Positions 11,011 through 22,043 of a stretch of 64,000 nucleotides of DNA are shown one piece after another. This DNA is from Tritrichomonas musculus (lineage: Eukaryota > Parabasalia > Tritrichomonadida > Tritrichomonadidae), in assembly GCA_039105265.1 (NCBI GenBank), contig JAPFFF010000051.1:1054001-1118000 (forward strand), written 5' to 3'. Numbering within the stretch: position 1 is the first letter of the stretch; each line of letters opens with the position of its first letter. Below the pieces are notes generated by a model. That model ran no database searches. It had not been told where the DNA came from and worked only from the letters and a program-made list of their open reading frames with translations. The position numbers and the translations under genes were made by a program.

Positions 11011-11345
11011 TTAATCATTAAATATATTAGCAAAAGGATCATTTACATCAATAATATCCTGAAGATTGTTTGATGAATCTTGTGTTTCAATCATGTCTGC
11101 GGATCTTGATTGAATCATATTTCTCTTCTTGAAAATAATAAAAAACGATTGCAGGAATGATTAGTGCTGTTGCAATGCAGCCAACATTTATTCCAATCAG
11201 AGAGCCTCTTCAAATTTTTTTGTCATCTGTTGTACTGCTGTCTCTATCGATTGTCATCAACAAATCTGATCTTGTGAAATTAAATGAAAAGCTAAATTCA
11301 TTAGATTTCATGAATTCATTTGATTTTGTTGGTTTTTGATGCTTC
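11011..11345 (-). pseudogene. C-terminal remnant of a membrane surface protein, left copy
   Basis: Mirror copy, inside the left arm, of the tail at 14418-14752: one hydrophobic segment (IGINVGCIATALIIPAIVFYYF), a basic stop-transfer KKRN and an acidic cytoplasmic tail ending VNDPFANIFND. Such short acidic tails are common on trichomonad BspA-like and other surface proteins. The frame is interrupted before and after the membrane segment, and the extracellular part is missing here. Confidence 0.5.
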
Positions 11346-12527
11346 GTGAATTCTTCTGAAAAATTGTTTGCTTTACCATTGAATTCAATGGTCAGGGTAA
11401 ACAAAAAAAAAGACACAATATTTCATCAAATATTTTTGATATTTCAAAATATTTGATTTTTTATTTAACAAATCCATGTATAATTGCGTTTTTTAATTCA
11501 AATCAAAAATTTTTTTTGTTATGAGATCTTAGAAACATATTTTTCATGATCAAGTAAAGATTTTGCAAATCAATATACACAAATGAAGAGGAAATTGGAT
11601 GTTTTTAATTATTCTTATGAAATATTGGTATAAATAAAGATATTAATATGATTTATTACTAAGTAAAAGAGCAAAAAACATGCTTTTAACTATAATATTT
11701 TTATTATTTACGTAATATTATGTTTTCATGCTTTTAACTATAATATTTTTATGTTTTTTTTTTTTGCACCATTATATTTACTATGAAACCTTTGTAATAA
11801 TTAACAACAAAAAGAGATAGAAAAGGGTATTAGAATTCACAAAAATCAAAACTATTTTCATTAGAGGAGAAAATTTAGAAATTGAAAATATGAAGATATT
11901 GAATTTGAAAAAAAACTGACAAAATAGTAAAAATATTGATAGAAGAAGTCATTTTTGGGATGATTAATACCTCAAAACACCCAGAACAGAAATTGTTAAA
12001 TACTTGATGATAGATAAAATTGTTTTCAGAATAAGACTCGATATATTTAGAAAAGAATTTTAAAGATACAATTATAATAATAAATGTCTTTTTTGGCTTT
12101 ATTCCATTAAGTATTTCTATAAAATAGGTACCGAAATTGATACATTTGATGAAAACATAAAAAAACTTGTTTGGTAGAACTCAAAACATGATTTTATTTC
12201 ATTTTTGAGGATTTTTAAAATAACTTTATTCTTTGTTATAAACAAAATTTTGATTTTTATGAGAAGACCGTTTTATAAATCATTTTTAATAAACTATTCA
12301 AATTAATACATAACGTAAAATTTTTACTTTGAAAATTTCAAATACCAGTAATTATACTAAACATTCGCTTTAATTAAACACTAAGAATTAAAATGTAAAA
12401 AAGGTCGAGTGATCTTGTTGAAACTTTTTGATAGCTAATAAACATTTAGCATTGAAAAATTAAATTCTATTCAAAATATAACTTCTATATTGAAAAATTC
12501 CGAAGGTTTTTTATATTGTTAAATTAA
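11346..12527. other. Left spacer of the inverted duplication
   Basis: 1.2 kb of AT-rich DNA before the small gene at 12528. There is a repeated ATGCTTTTAACTATAATA unit near 11680 and 11730, and a short open stretch near 11930-11990 (IEEVIFGMINTSKH) that may be a coding relic. Nothing else was recognised. Confidence 0.5.
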
Positions 12528-13070
12528 ATGTTAGCAGATCAACATCAAATAAATAATTTGATTGGAGAACGAAATGAGAAAGGGCAACTTGTTAGTCCAC
12601 ATGGGACAGATACAGAACCAGAGGCAGAAACTGAAATTGAGAATGTACAAAGACATGCAGAAGAATTAATCAACGGAGAAGAAAATAAAATAAGACATGG
12701 AAAGAAAAATAAGAATGGATTCTCACGACTTATTGAAAAACTTCCAAGTTATGAATACGATATTCCGAAGAAAGAAAGGAAACAAAAAAGAAGAGTCTCC
12801 AAAAAAGGAGATGATGAAATTATTCCATTGGACATTCGGAATAGTGACAATAATCGATTTGCTAGCTATTCAGATGCCTTTTATTTTATTGCTGATCATT
12901 GTCATAAATATCATAATAGATTTACACGTGATAAATGCCATCAGTATCTTAAATACTGTTATATAATTGATTTTTCGCATGATGAATTCATTCCAATCAC
13001 TAGCACAATCACTAATAAAGAATTCAACAAATATTTCTTGAAGACACAACGAGAATTGAAATATATCTAG
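12528..13070 (+). CDS. Unrecognised basic protein in the palindrome spacer
   Basis: 180 residues, ATG to TAG, with coding-like composition. The first 60 residues are acidic and polar. A strongly basic cluster follows (about 85-97, KKERKQKRRVSKKG), which could be a nuclear signal. The C-terminal half is rich in Tyr, His and Cys: FYFIADHCHKYH, DKCHQYLKYCYIIDF. The His/Cys spacing suggests metal binding but fits no finger type I know. It is single copy between the two duplicated arms, so it was not part of the duplicated unit or was lost from the other side. Confidence 0.5.
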   Translation: MLADQHQINNLIGERNEKGQLVSPHGTDTEPEAETEIENVQRHAEELINGEENKIRHGKKNKNGFSRLIEKLPSYEYDIPKKERKQKRRVSKKGDDEIIPLDIRNSDNNRFASYSDAFYFIADHCHKYHNRFTRDKCHQYLKYCYIIDFSHDEFIPITSTITNKEFNKYFLKTQRELKYI

Positions 13071-14016
13071 CTACAACATTATCCACTATTTCAAGCTGAT
13101 ACAAAATAATGATTTTATAGTAGTCTCCATTTTTATTAATTAATTTGTTATTTTTATTTACGATTTAAATAAAAGGCAAAGAATATTAACATTATTAATT
13201 ATTATTTCTCTTGTAATTAATACCTATTAATCATTTGATTATTAAATTTGGATAAAAAATATTTATAAATTTCGATAGATGATTGAAAAATATTTCATAA
13301 TGATTTCATTTAAAAAGATTTTTGCATGAATCCAATTTTTCCTCGTTCTCTGGTATTAATACCTACAGTAACTTATCCTGGAAAATCATTTTTTATTTTC
13401 TTTTAAAATTTTGAGATTATAAAATCTTTAATTATTCATTTCACAAATGATTAAATATTTTTTAAGCAAAAAAATATTTTAATATTTTCAAAAATAAAAT
13501 ATTTCATTAAAAAAATTAATATATGCTAAAATTATATGTTATATATTAAGATATAATTCAAAATATAATTTATATTGAAATATTTTTAGGAATTAATAAT
13601 ACTAAGAATCTCTAAGGATAAAAAAAGAAACCTATCAGAATTTCCTTCAATTCATCAAATATAATGATCAATTAAAATATTTTGATATAATTAACTAGAT
13701 TATTAAGCGATACAAATATGAAATGAATCCTTTAGAAATTCAAATCGATAACTTATATGATGAGAGAAATAAACAAAAATAATTTCCATTTTCCACATCA
13801 AATAAATCTCCTTGAGAGTTTTCTCAGTTATTATTTAGATATAATATCAAATAAATCTTTTTGGATTTTGTTGATAACAATTTAGTATATTCAAAAGAAG
13901 GACATTGTAATGTTATTGGATACACCAATCAACTTCAGCATGGACATAATTGCCAGGTTGATGATTTCATCACTGAAGAACAATGTAATCTGAAAAAGCC
14001 AGATTAAAGAAAACAG
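13071..14016 (+). other. Right spacer with degraded coding traces
   Basis: AT-rich. Short open runs on the plus strand near 13680-13780 and 13865-14005 (EGHCNVIGYTNQLQHGHNC, VDDFITEEQC) look like worn extracellular coding sequence just ahead of the surface-protein remnant, and may be its 5' continuation. Confidence 0.3.
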
Positions 14017-14752
14017 GTATGTTTTCTCAGTCAACAAAGTTTTCAATGACAGACGATTTCTCTAAATCTGCAGATTTCACTTATTAAACGAAATTCTCAC
14101 CGTCAGTAAATTCCAGTCGCTCATCTGTGTTTTCTAATACAGAAGGCTTCTCTTCAATTAATATATTCTCAGAAACAGGATATTTCCCCAAATCACGGCC
14201 ATTCAAAGGATCTGGTGACTTAGACAGAACTAAAAATTTTTCTCCTTCGAAAAAATTTATAAAACCAAGTATTCTAAGCGAAACAGAAGGCTTCTCTAAA
14301 TCTAAAGATTTCAGCAAATCTAATGACTTTACTGAATCCAATGAAATCAGTAAAACAAACAATTTTAGCAATTCTAAAGATTTCACTGTATCTGAAATTT
14401 TCAGTAGAAGAATTCACGAATCTTCAAAAACCAACAAAATCAAATGAATTCATGAAATCTAATGAATTTAGCTTTTCATTTAATTTCACAAGATCAGATT
14501 TGTTGATGACAATCGATAGAGACAGCAGTACAACAGATGACAAAAAAATTTGAAGAGGCTCTCTGATTGGAATAAATGTTGGCTGCATTGCAACAGCACT
14601 AATCATTCCTGCAATCGTTTTTTATTATTTTCAAGAAGAGAAATATGATTCAATCAAGATCCGCAGACATGATTGAAACACAAGATTCATCAAACAATCT
14701 TCAGGATATTATTGATGTAAATGATCCTTTTGCTAATATATTTAATGATTAA
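14017..14752 (+). pseudogene. Broken membrane surface protein with FSxSxxF-type repeats
   Basis: The plus strand encodes a degenerate Ser/Phe repeat array (units such as FSKSKDFSKSNDFTESNE), then one hydrophobic membrane segment and a short acidic tail (ETQDSSNNLQDIIDVNDPFANIFND) ending at 14752. Reading the parts requires changing frame between the array, the membrane segment and the tail, so it is broken. Repeat array, single membrane anchor and short acidic tail is the usual plan of trichomonad surface proteins. The last 335 bp lie in the right arm and are mirrored in the left arm. Confidence 0.55.
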
Positions 14753-16458
14753 ATATTTTTAGTAGTTTATAAAATGTTTTTCTTTTTTAATTGACATATG
14801 ATTTATCAATCTCTAAAATTTTACATTATCACTCAATTCAAAATGTTAAAAACTTTTTCTATGAATTTTATCAAAATAAAAATTTTAATTCAAATTTTTA
14901 CTTTCATAAAATAAGCAAGCAAAAACAAAATGAGCGAATCTGTTGAATATGAAACACCAGTTAATTGTTTTAGAAGGTTAACACAGAATGATAAGAGCGA
15001 CAAATTCGATATTATCATTAACTTTTCAAAAGGTTTTGAGCGAAGCTTTGTTTTTGGAACCACGCAGAACAAGGCACGAATTATTTCAAAGAAAATAGAT
15101 GAAATATTTCAAATTGATCCTACTATCACCAAATATGAGCTGAATTTTCCTAATCTTATTATTCAAAGTAACGAAAACGACGAAGCCGAAAGGAAAATCA
15201 GTAGATCCATTGAATATCTTTTTAGATCCACGATAGAAAAAGTCACAATATCAAAAGAAGAACTTGAAATAATTGATATCCTTAAACGTTTACTTGGAGG
15301 ATATAAAGACGATAACAAAAAGATGAAATTTGATAGCATTGAAGAAAGCATTTCATACATTTCAACAGAATTTCATGAAGATTCAATTGTATACCTTTCA
15401 AATCATCTTACCGAAATAATTGATGGAGGCCACATCTTTAAACTCAATGAAGAAATCATCGAAGAGATCATTGACCGTTATTTCAATGATTCGGGATATC
15501 GAGTAAGACTAGAAAAAGAAGAAGAAGAAGAAATATTTAAAAAACTGTCGAAAAAAGGAAGCGTATCAAACGTGATGCATTTCTTGCTTGCGTGCGAGAG
15601 TGACAAATACACGAAGGAGATGCGTGAATACATCATTGACAATCTTTCAGATGAAATCATTTATAAAGAGCAGAGTCAAATCATTCGACAATTCATTCAA
15701 CTGCTGATTGATAAATCAGACAGTAATAAAGAGGGAGTAGAGCTGATTGAATACGAAGGAGATGAATTGAAAGGAATCATTTCGCACCTTGAAGACAAAT
15801 TTGGCGAAAATATTTTATCGAAAGGAGAACTGAAAATTTCAGACATCGGAACTCACGAACATTCTAATGGGTCGCTTTCAAATATCATCAAGTATGATGA
15901 ACATCATATCAATGAATATTATAAAAATAATAATGGTAGTGATCCTTTGCCAGAATCAAGTAATGGCTGGATTGAATTTGACTTTTTGAAACGAAACATC
16001 AACATTACATCATACACACTCAGAACCAGCCTGAATGGCACAAATAGCAATTATCATGCGAAATCGTGGCGAATTGTTGGCTCAAACGATCGAGAAAACT
16101 GGGAAATTATCGATCAGCGAGTCAACAATTCATCACTCAATGGCCAATTCAAGCAGTGCCGATTTGAATGTTCAAGGAGTGACAAATATTACCGATACAT
16201 TCGATACATTCAAGATGATTCATGGAGTTCTCAAAGAGAACACAATATTTGGCTTACATGTGTTGAATTCTTTGGTTCAATATCATTAGAATGAAAAATG
16301 CCATAATATAGATTTTATAAATCTTTTTTTTTTTTTTCATTCTTTCATTCTATGAGCAATGAGATCAAAATACTAATTTTACGCTCATAAATTTAATTTT
16401 CCTAAAATAATAAATGATATAATTAAATTTTGTTTTTATGTTTTTTTTTTCTTCTATA
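14405..16458. repeat. Right arm of large inverted duplication
   Basis: Reverse complement of 9296-11358. Together with the 3.05-kb spacer the structure spans 7.16 kb. Differences concentrate in the outer third, from codon 313 of the gene to the outer end. Confidence 0.93.
14930..16294 (+). CDS. BTB-like and F5/8 type C (discoidin) domain protein, copy 2
   Basis: 454 residues, same length and domain order as the copy at 9469-10833. Residues 1-312 are identical. Differences from copy 1 are Asn313, Lys332, Glu342, Leu368-Asn369, Ser373-Asn374, Val383, Ser401, Gln406-Phe407 and Trp441, all in the discoidin domain. This copy lacks the two extra cysteines of copy 1. The gene starts 525 bp from the inner end of the arm and runs outward. 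Possible initiator TTTCATAAAA, with the A 24 nt before the ATG. The cellular role is not known; intracellular adaptor is inferred from the lack of a signal peptide. Confidence 0.8.
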   Translation: MSESVEYETPVNCFRRLTQNDKSDKFDIIINFSKGFERSFVFGTTQNKARIISKKIDEIFQIDPTITKYELNFPNLIIQSNENDEAERKISRSIEYLFRSTIEKVTISKEELEIIDILKRLLGGYKDDNKKMKFDSIEESISYISTEFHEDSIVYLSNHLTEIIDGGHIFKLNEEIIEEIIDRYFNDSGYRVRLEKEEEEEIFKKLSKKGSVSNVMHFLLACESDKYTKEMREYIIDNLSDEIIYKEQSQIIRQFIQLLIDKSDSNKEGVELIEYEGDELKGIISHLEDKFGENILSKGELKISDIGTHEHSNGSLSNIIKYDEHHINEYYKNNNGSDPLPESSNGWIEFDFLKRNINITSYTLRTSLNGTNSNYHAKSWRIVGSNDRENWEIIDQRVNNSSLNGQFKQCRFECSRSDKYYRYIRYIQDDSWSSQREHNIWLTCVEFFGSISLE

Positions 16459-16589
16459 TAAGCCTGCTTTTTTTATTTACCAATAAAGTGACTTTTATCT
16501 ATGAAAGAATTTTTTATATTTCAATAAAATTTATTGAATAAATAAATAATTGAATTTATTGGTACAATTAGATACGAGAAAACTTATCA

Positions 16590-16840
16590 ATATCCATGGG
16601 ATTGCCTAAGGGATGATGAATATTCATGAACAAAATACTCTTCATCGTGACCTTAAACAGAAATACAAGATATTGAATAAATTTACTCTTCTCTCCAAAA
16701 AAGATTCAGATTTGGGAAAAGGAAAAGCATCAGTTCTTTTTACATTGAATTTGAAGTACATATTTAATATCAGTGTTGTCATAAAAACAAATTCATCATT
16801 GTCTCCCAACTTTTTCTCAATAAAAAATGGATTAATTTAG
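16590..16840 (+). pseudogene. Protein kinase relic
   Basis: An 75-codon open stretch begins MMNIHEQNTLHRDLKQKYKI, matching the catalytic loop of a Ser/Thr or TKL kinase (HRDLK with Gln where Pro is usual), followed by a worn DFG region (SDLGKGKAS). An open piece with QYPW-IA just upstream in a broken frame suits the preceding helix. No N-lobe, P+1 region or C-lobe is left. Confidence 0.6.
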
Positions 16841-17293
16841 TGATTTCAAATAGTGAGATTGGTGGTAGATTCATTAATAAATGTTATACAATGTCATTAT
16901 TGTAATAAAAATTGAGTTCAAAATTCGAAAATTATTCAGAGACGTGAAATCTCTTTTGTATATATAGTTGATGTCCTCGAAATTGAGAATTAAAATATTT
17001 TTTGGAAAGAATAAATAAATACAAAAATTGAATTTCAAAATGAAGTATCATCATCATAAAAATGCTATAATTTTCTTTAACAATGAATGCTATTATTGTT
17101 ATTTTAAATAAATAAAATAAAAAAAAAGATGAAGCAACAATCTAATTCATTTTGGAAATAAATCACTGGTGAATCAATAAACATGATTTAAAAAAACTTA
17201 GGTTTGTCATAAAAAAGAAAAGATGCTGTAAAAGTATTTTTATCGATAAAAATAATAGAAAGCCAAAATATAATTATATTTTTATGAATGTTT
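16841..17293. other. AT-rich intergenic region
   Basis: No coding sequence, repeat or RNA gene was recognised in these 450 bp. Confidence 0.6.
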
Positions 17294-20200
17294 TCAAATT
17301 AATATTTCAGCATTGTATTTTTTCAATAATGAAATGATATCATAAAAACCTTTCTCAACGGCAATATGCAACGCTGTTTTATATAATGTATGCTTTTTAT
17401 AACTTTGATCTGGCCGAATAAAAACCGATTTTTTATTAACATCAGTTTTTTCATTTTCCAATAGAATCTGTGCAATTTCATATTGATTATTTTCAACTGC
17501 TGCAAACAAGTGAGTTTTATACTCTTCAGAGCTATTTCCCATAATATTTTTTGCTATGAAATGAAAGTCAAAATCACTTCTATTTACTAAAATATTTACA
17601 ATATCTTTGTTTTTCTTTTCTATTGCGATAAAAAGCGCATCTTTTTCCTCAATATCACAGTTTTTATTGCATATCCAATGTGCATTTATATCAACTTTAT
17701 TACTATTTAATAAAATGTTGATTGAGTTAATTTCTTCTTTTTCAACAGCAAGGAGAAAAGATGATTTTGTGATTTTTTTGATTGTTGTCTGTTTTTTATC
17801 TTTTGCTATTTTCAATTCAGCTGAATAAATAGAATTTATGTTGAGATTTCTTTGGTCAACCAGTTTTTGAACAGCTCTTGGCTTCTTTGTAAATAGAGCT
17901 AAATGCAACGCAGAATATCTATCTTTTTCAATGGATTTCTCTTTCTTTTTTTTATCAATATTTTCACAAATGCCATTTAAAAGACGATTAATGTCAATTT
18001 TTTTGTGTCTTAGTAAAATATCAATCACTTCCAAAAATCCTTTTTCGACAGCAAATGAAAAAGCAGTATTTTCAAATGTTTTTTTGTTCTTCGTTGAAAC
18101 AACCCATTCATTATTTTTAAATATTTCCTTTTTCTTTGTTATTTTTGTGTAGTATGATGCGTTTATATCAACTCTTGGATTGTCAACAAGCATTGTAATG
18201 AATTCTATGAAATTGGGTACAACTTTTTTCTTTTTCTTATTCATATCATTGTATTCTTTGTTTCCAATTAATCCTATATTATATGTCATGTTTTGCAACG
18301 CATTCAACTTCTTTGAAGTCTTTGAAGAGATGCATGTATTTTGATCGAAACTTAGGTCTTCATTTGAACTTTTTGAATAACAATTAAAATCAATTTGAGG
18401 AATGGTTAGTAAATATTGAAGAACATCTTTTTTGTTACTTTTTATTGCACATAAAATCGGATCAATTTCTTCTTTGACGATGTTTTCTGGCCGCAATGAA
18501 AGGTCGTCATCTACAATTTCTATTGTTTTCTCTATGAAAGACTTGTCATTTAAAAAGATTGTTGACTCTTCAATCAATGTCCTGATTGTCTCCAGGTTTC
18601 CATTCTTAATGGCAAAGCACAAAAGTGACAATTCAACATATTTATCCTTCACTTTGTATTGAGCAGTATTTATGAGTGAATGATAAATCAATTTGCATCC
18701 GCAGTCAATGAAATCATTCTTAAGCAGCAAACGTAAAATTGACTGATTTCCAACTTCAATGGCTCGATGCAAGGCTGTCTTATTCATTATTTTAGAATCA
18801 GTTTTCATCGTTTTATTGATGTCAACTTTTTCATTGTTTATCAATAGTTGGACCATTTCCTCGTCCTCTTTCTCGACAGCAAGATACAGAGGAGTCATCC
18901 AATTATAATAAATATTGCCATAGTATTCAACAACTTCTTTTCCATATTTATTTGGGAAGCTAATTGCATTGTTTCTAATTTTTGATTCTTGATTTGCATT
19001 TGCTTTTGGGTGTGACAATAAAAGATTCACAATTTCTCTGTCACCTTTTTCAACCGCCAAAAACAAAGGTGTTTTCTCACAATCGTTTTCTTTGTTGAGC
19101 AAATTAACATCGATGTTGGGATGGTTTAGCAAAAGCTTGATTGAATCTATGTCACTTTTTTTAATGGCCAAATGCAAAGGTGAAGATGTATCTTGATATT
19201 TGCTTCTAGAATCAAATAAAATGTTATTATCATTGTATGTTGTCGAGTACTCATTAACATCAATATTTGGATTTGACAGCAAAAGGCCAATTGTTTCATA
19301 GGCACTTTTTTCAACCGCCAAGAATAAAGGAGTTTTTTTAGTATCTGAAAACATGCCTGGTTCTTTATGTTCTGCTGCTAGATTGACGTTAATTGCTTCT
19401 TTTTCTAACAATTTTTTGATAATTGAAATTTCACCTTTTTCAATGGCCAAATATAAAGCGGTTTTTTTCCATTCTGAAGGAGTAAGAGAACCATTGAAAT
19501 ATGGAGAAATAAATGCAGAAGAGGAAGTGAAAAATGGACTGGAATCCCAGATATTGCTTGTTAATATAGCTGATGGGAATTGTTTGGCAAATCTATCTGT
19601 AATGTCAACTGATAAGATATTAACATCAATCTTTGGATGAGAGAGTAAAAGATCGGTAATTTCAATGTTTCCATTCTTAATGGATTCGAACAATGGTGTT
19701 TTGATTATGGAGATATTTAATAATTTGAGTGGAACCATGAAAAGTAGCATATTCAATTAACGTTAGCTGCTTGCTTACCAAAAAATCGTTGGTTTCATAT
19801 ATCGATGGATTAATTTTTGAATTAAGATTGAAATTTATTTGATTTGTAAATTGAATGAACTTTTCAACAGAATCTGTTCTTATTAATTGAGCTATTTTAT
19901 CAGTATTTTCTCCTATTTCACGATTTTTCTCAAATAATTCTGGATCTTCATCATATATTTTTTTGGTTGCATTTAAACCTGATAAATATTCATCTGGAAC
20001 AAATTCTTTTATTTCAGGGAAAAAATAAGATAGAAATATTGATTTTCTATTGTTCAATAAAAAAGATATGAATTGTTGTTGATCTAAGGTTAAAAGTTTT
20101 TCTTTGAAAAGAAAATGAAGAATAACTTGATTGTTTTTGAAAATGTTATATAATTGGTGATTCGTAATTGTCTGCAAATGGGAACTAAAATGTATAATTA

Positions 20201-20422
20201 TTTTTTCAATTTTTTTGAAAAAATCATAATCTCGGTGATGATTGCTTGCTATAGCAGATAAAAAGTGAAGTATTTCTATCAAAATATGATTAATGTTTCC
20301 AATATCAATCTCCTTAATAATCTCAAACTTTTTTTGCATTTCTGTGAATCATTTTCATCAATGTAATCAATAATTGAATCTTGTATATTTTGCATTTTTT
20401 CTAAATATTCTTGCTTATCCAT
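17294..20422 (-). pseudogene. Large ankyrin-repeat protein gene with two frameshifts
   Basis: From the ATG at 20422 the first 26 codons (MDKQEYLEKMQNIQDSIIDY...) match the usual N-terminus of trichomonad DUF3447/ankyrin proteins. The frame then changes near 20340, the next 200 residues form the DUF3447-type helical region (ending TLIEYATFHGSTQIIKYL), and it changes again near 19740 before an 800-residue ankyrin array. About 14 repeats of the form (T/A)LxLAVEKG...LLLxxxxIDVN are visible, several with 10-25-residue insertions, ending KTALHIAVEKGFYDIISLLKKYN. All parts are otherwise well preserved, so either the gene was broken recently or two indel sequencing errors exist. Short introns were considered; no donor/acceptor signals fit. 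Function would be cytoplasmic protein binding. Confidence 0.75.
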
Positions 20423-21595
20423 TTATTCTAAAAAAATGATATCAACATGTCATTTTGAAAATATGAAAAATTATGATGAATTTTATTTTATTAATATTTT
20501 ATTAATAAAAAAGAAAAAAATAGATTTTTTTAATTTTTTTAAATTAATAAAATATATTTTAAAAAAATATTTATTTTTTAAAATATACACTTTTTTATTA
20601 AACAAGATTTATTTATTTTTGTTCATGGAAATAGTTTTCACAAATAAAAAATTTTAGATTGAATTTTTGATAGGGTTTAAGGAAGCGTTTTGTTTTTGTT
20701 AATTTGGATTATAATTGGTAAATAAATAAGATGAAGTACTTCATTTCTTGATGTTAAACATCAATGATGGAACTTTTTTATTAATTTGAAGAAAAAAAAA
20801 TATTATATTAAAAAAAATCCTTTTGACGAGTAAAGCTTTAAACTTAATTTTCATAAATTACTGAATATTATTACGAATTATCTAAATGAAAAATAAATTA
20901 AATGATAAAAAAAATATTTTTTTCTTTAAATAATGATGAAGTCATGATGGAGTTTTGATCAATACCACTATTATTTGATGATTCAAAATTCCAGTATGAA
21001 TCAATGATATCTCTAGCATATTTTTTGAATGTTTCTTTTTTTCTTTCACATAAAATATGATTCTTATTATTTGGCAATGAACCATTTGTCAAAATAAAGG
21101 GAATTAAACCATGCAAAAAATTGGTAATTTCTGCTTTATCAAATTTTCAAATGATTGAAGGCATTATTCAAGAAAAAATATTTGAGATTTAATTATATAT
21201 AAGAGAAATCCTGTTATCTTCAAAACGTTGAGAAGATTCAACATTTTTTCATGAATTGATCCATCGTCAAGCTATTTTAACTCGTGTTTTATTTGGTTTT
21301 CATCTTTTTCAAAGCAAATTTGCATTCTGTTTCAAGGTTTTTTTCAACAATAAATTTTAGAAGACAGCCATTTTTTTTTTATTTCATTCTTTTTTAGTAT
21401 AATTTCTTCATATTCAATGTCATTGAAGATATTTTTGATTGTGCTCATAAAATCTTTGTTATGTATCTGAATGAAAAATCTCTTCATTTCCATATTCATT
21501 GAAAACATTTACTTGGAAGCATTAAATAGCAACATTATATAATGCAAGCTATCAAATTTGAAACTTTATTTTAAAAATAAATAAATCTTTAATAT
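20423..21595 (-). other. Intergenic region with a degraded minus-strand gene
   Basis: Minus-strand open pieces between about 21510 and 20898 (KDFMSTIKNIFNDIEYEEIIL, then FKKYARDIIDSYWNFESSN) have coding-like composition but are separated by stops and frame changes. They may be a relic of another BTB- or ankyrin-type gene. The family is not recognised. Confidence 0.3.
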
Positions 21596-21780
21596 TTCCA
21601 TTTAAATTATATTTGCATTATATTGATAACAACCCATTTATATTTATTTTAAAATTATAAATAATATACTACATTATATATATTATTTAAATTATGCATA
21701 TATTCTTTTTGAAACCTTTTTATTAATGAAGAAAATATAGTTTATTTTAAATAGGAGGAGCAAATAAAAAAACAAGGTCT
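21596..21780 (+). repeat. 185-bp block shared with 51146-51330, copy 1
   Basis: This block is repeated in the same orientation at 51146-51330 with about 90 percent identity by eye and one 3-bp gap. It includes long identical runs such as ATTGATAAC then CCCATTTATATTTATTTT. It ends about 265 bp before the start codon of the kinase gene at 22044. The other copy ends about 240 bp before a second kinase gene. See findings. Confidence 0.85.
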
Positions 21781-22043
21781 ATCAAATCAAATTATCAAAT
21801 TTGAGAAAATAATAAAAATTCAATGTGAAAAACGTTTATATAAAAAATAAATATATCTTTATAAAGTTTTGAAAATAAGTGCCATTTATTATTCTTATTT
21901 AAATTAAAAGTAAAGTAACCTTGATAATATATGATAATATGTAAAAAATATTATAATGAATTAGTGATCTGAACAAAAAAACGGATCATTTCCCGCCATT
22001 TAAAATAAACCATTCAAACTTGTTTTATCAAAAACGTTAGTGT

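Larger units (their letters stand above)
9296..11358. repeat. Left arm of large inverted duplication
   Basis: This 2.06-kb arm is the reverse complement of 14405-16458. Matching positions add up to 25763 across the gene, so there are no length changes there. The inner portion (5' region and first 312 codons of the gene) looks identical on the stretches compared; the outer portion (3' end of the gene and its flank) carries scattered substitutions. Beyond the inner end similarity fades, with a trace of AAATTGTTTG-type sequence continuing on both sides. Confidence 0.93.

Noticed and set aside
14017-14032. GTATGT near 14018 as an intron donor
   Set aside because: No matching acceptor or branch motif follows at a sensible distance, and frames are broken repeatedly around it.
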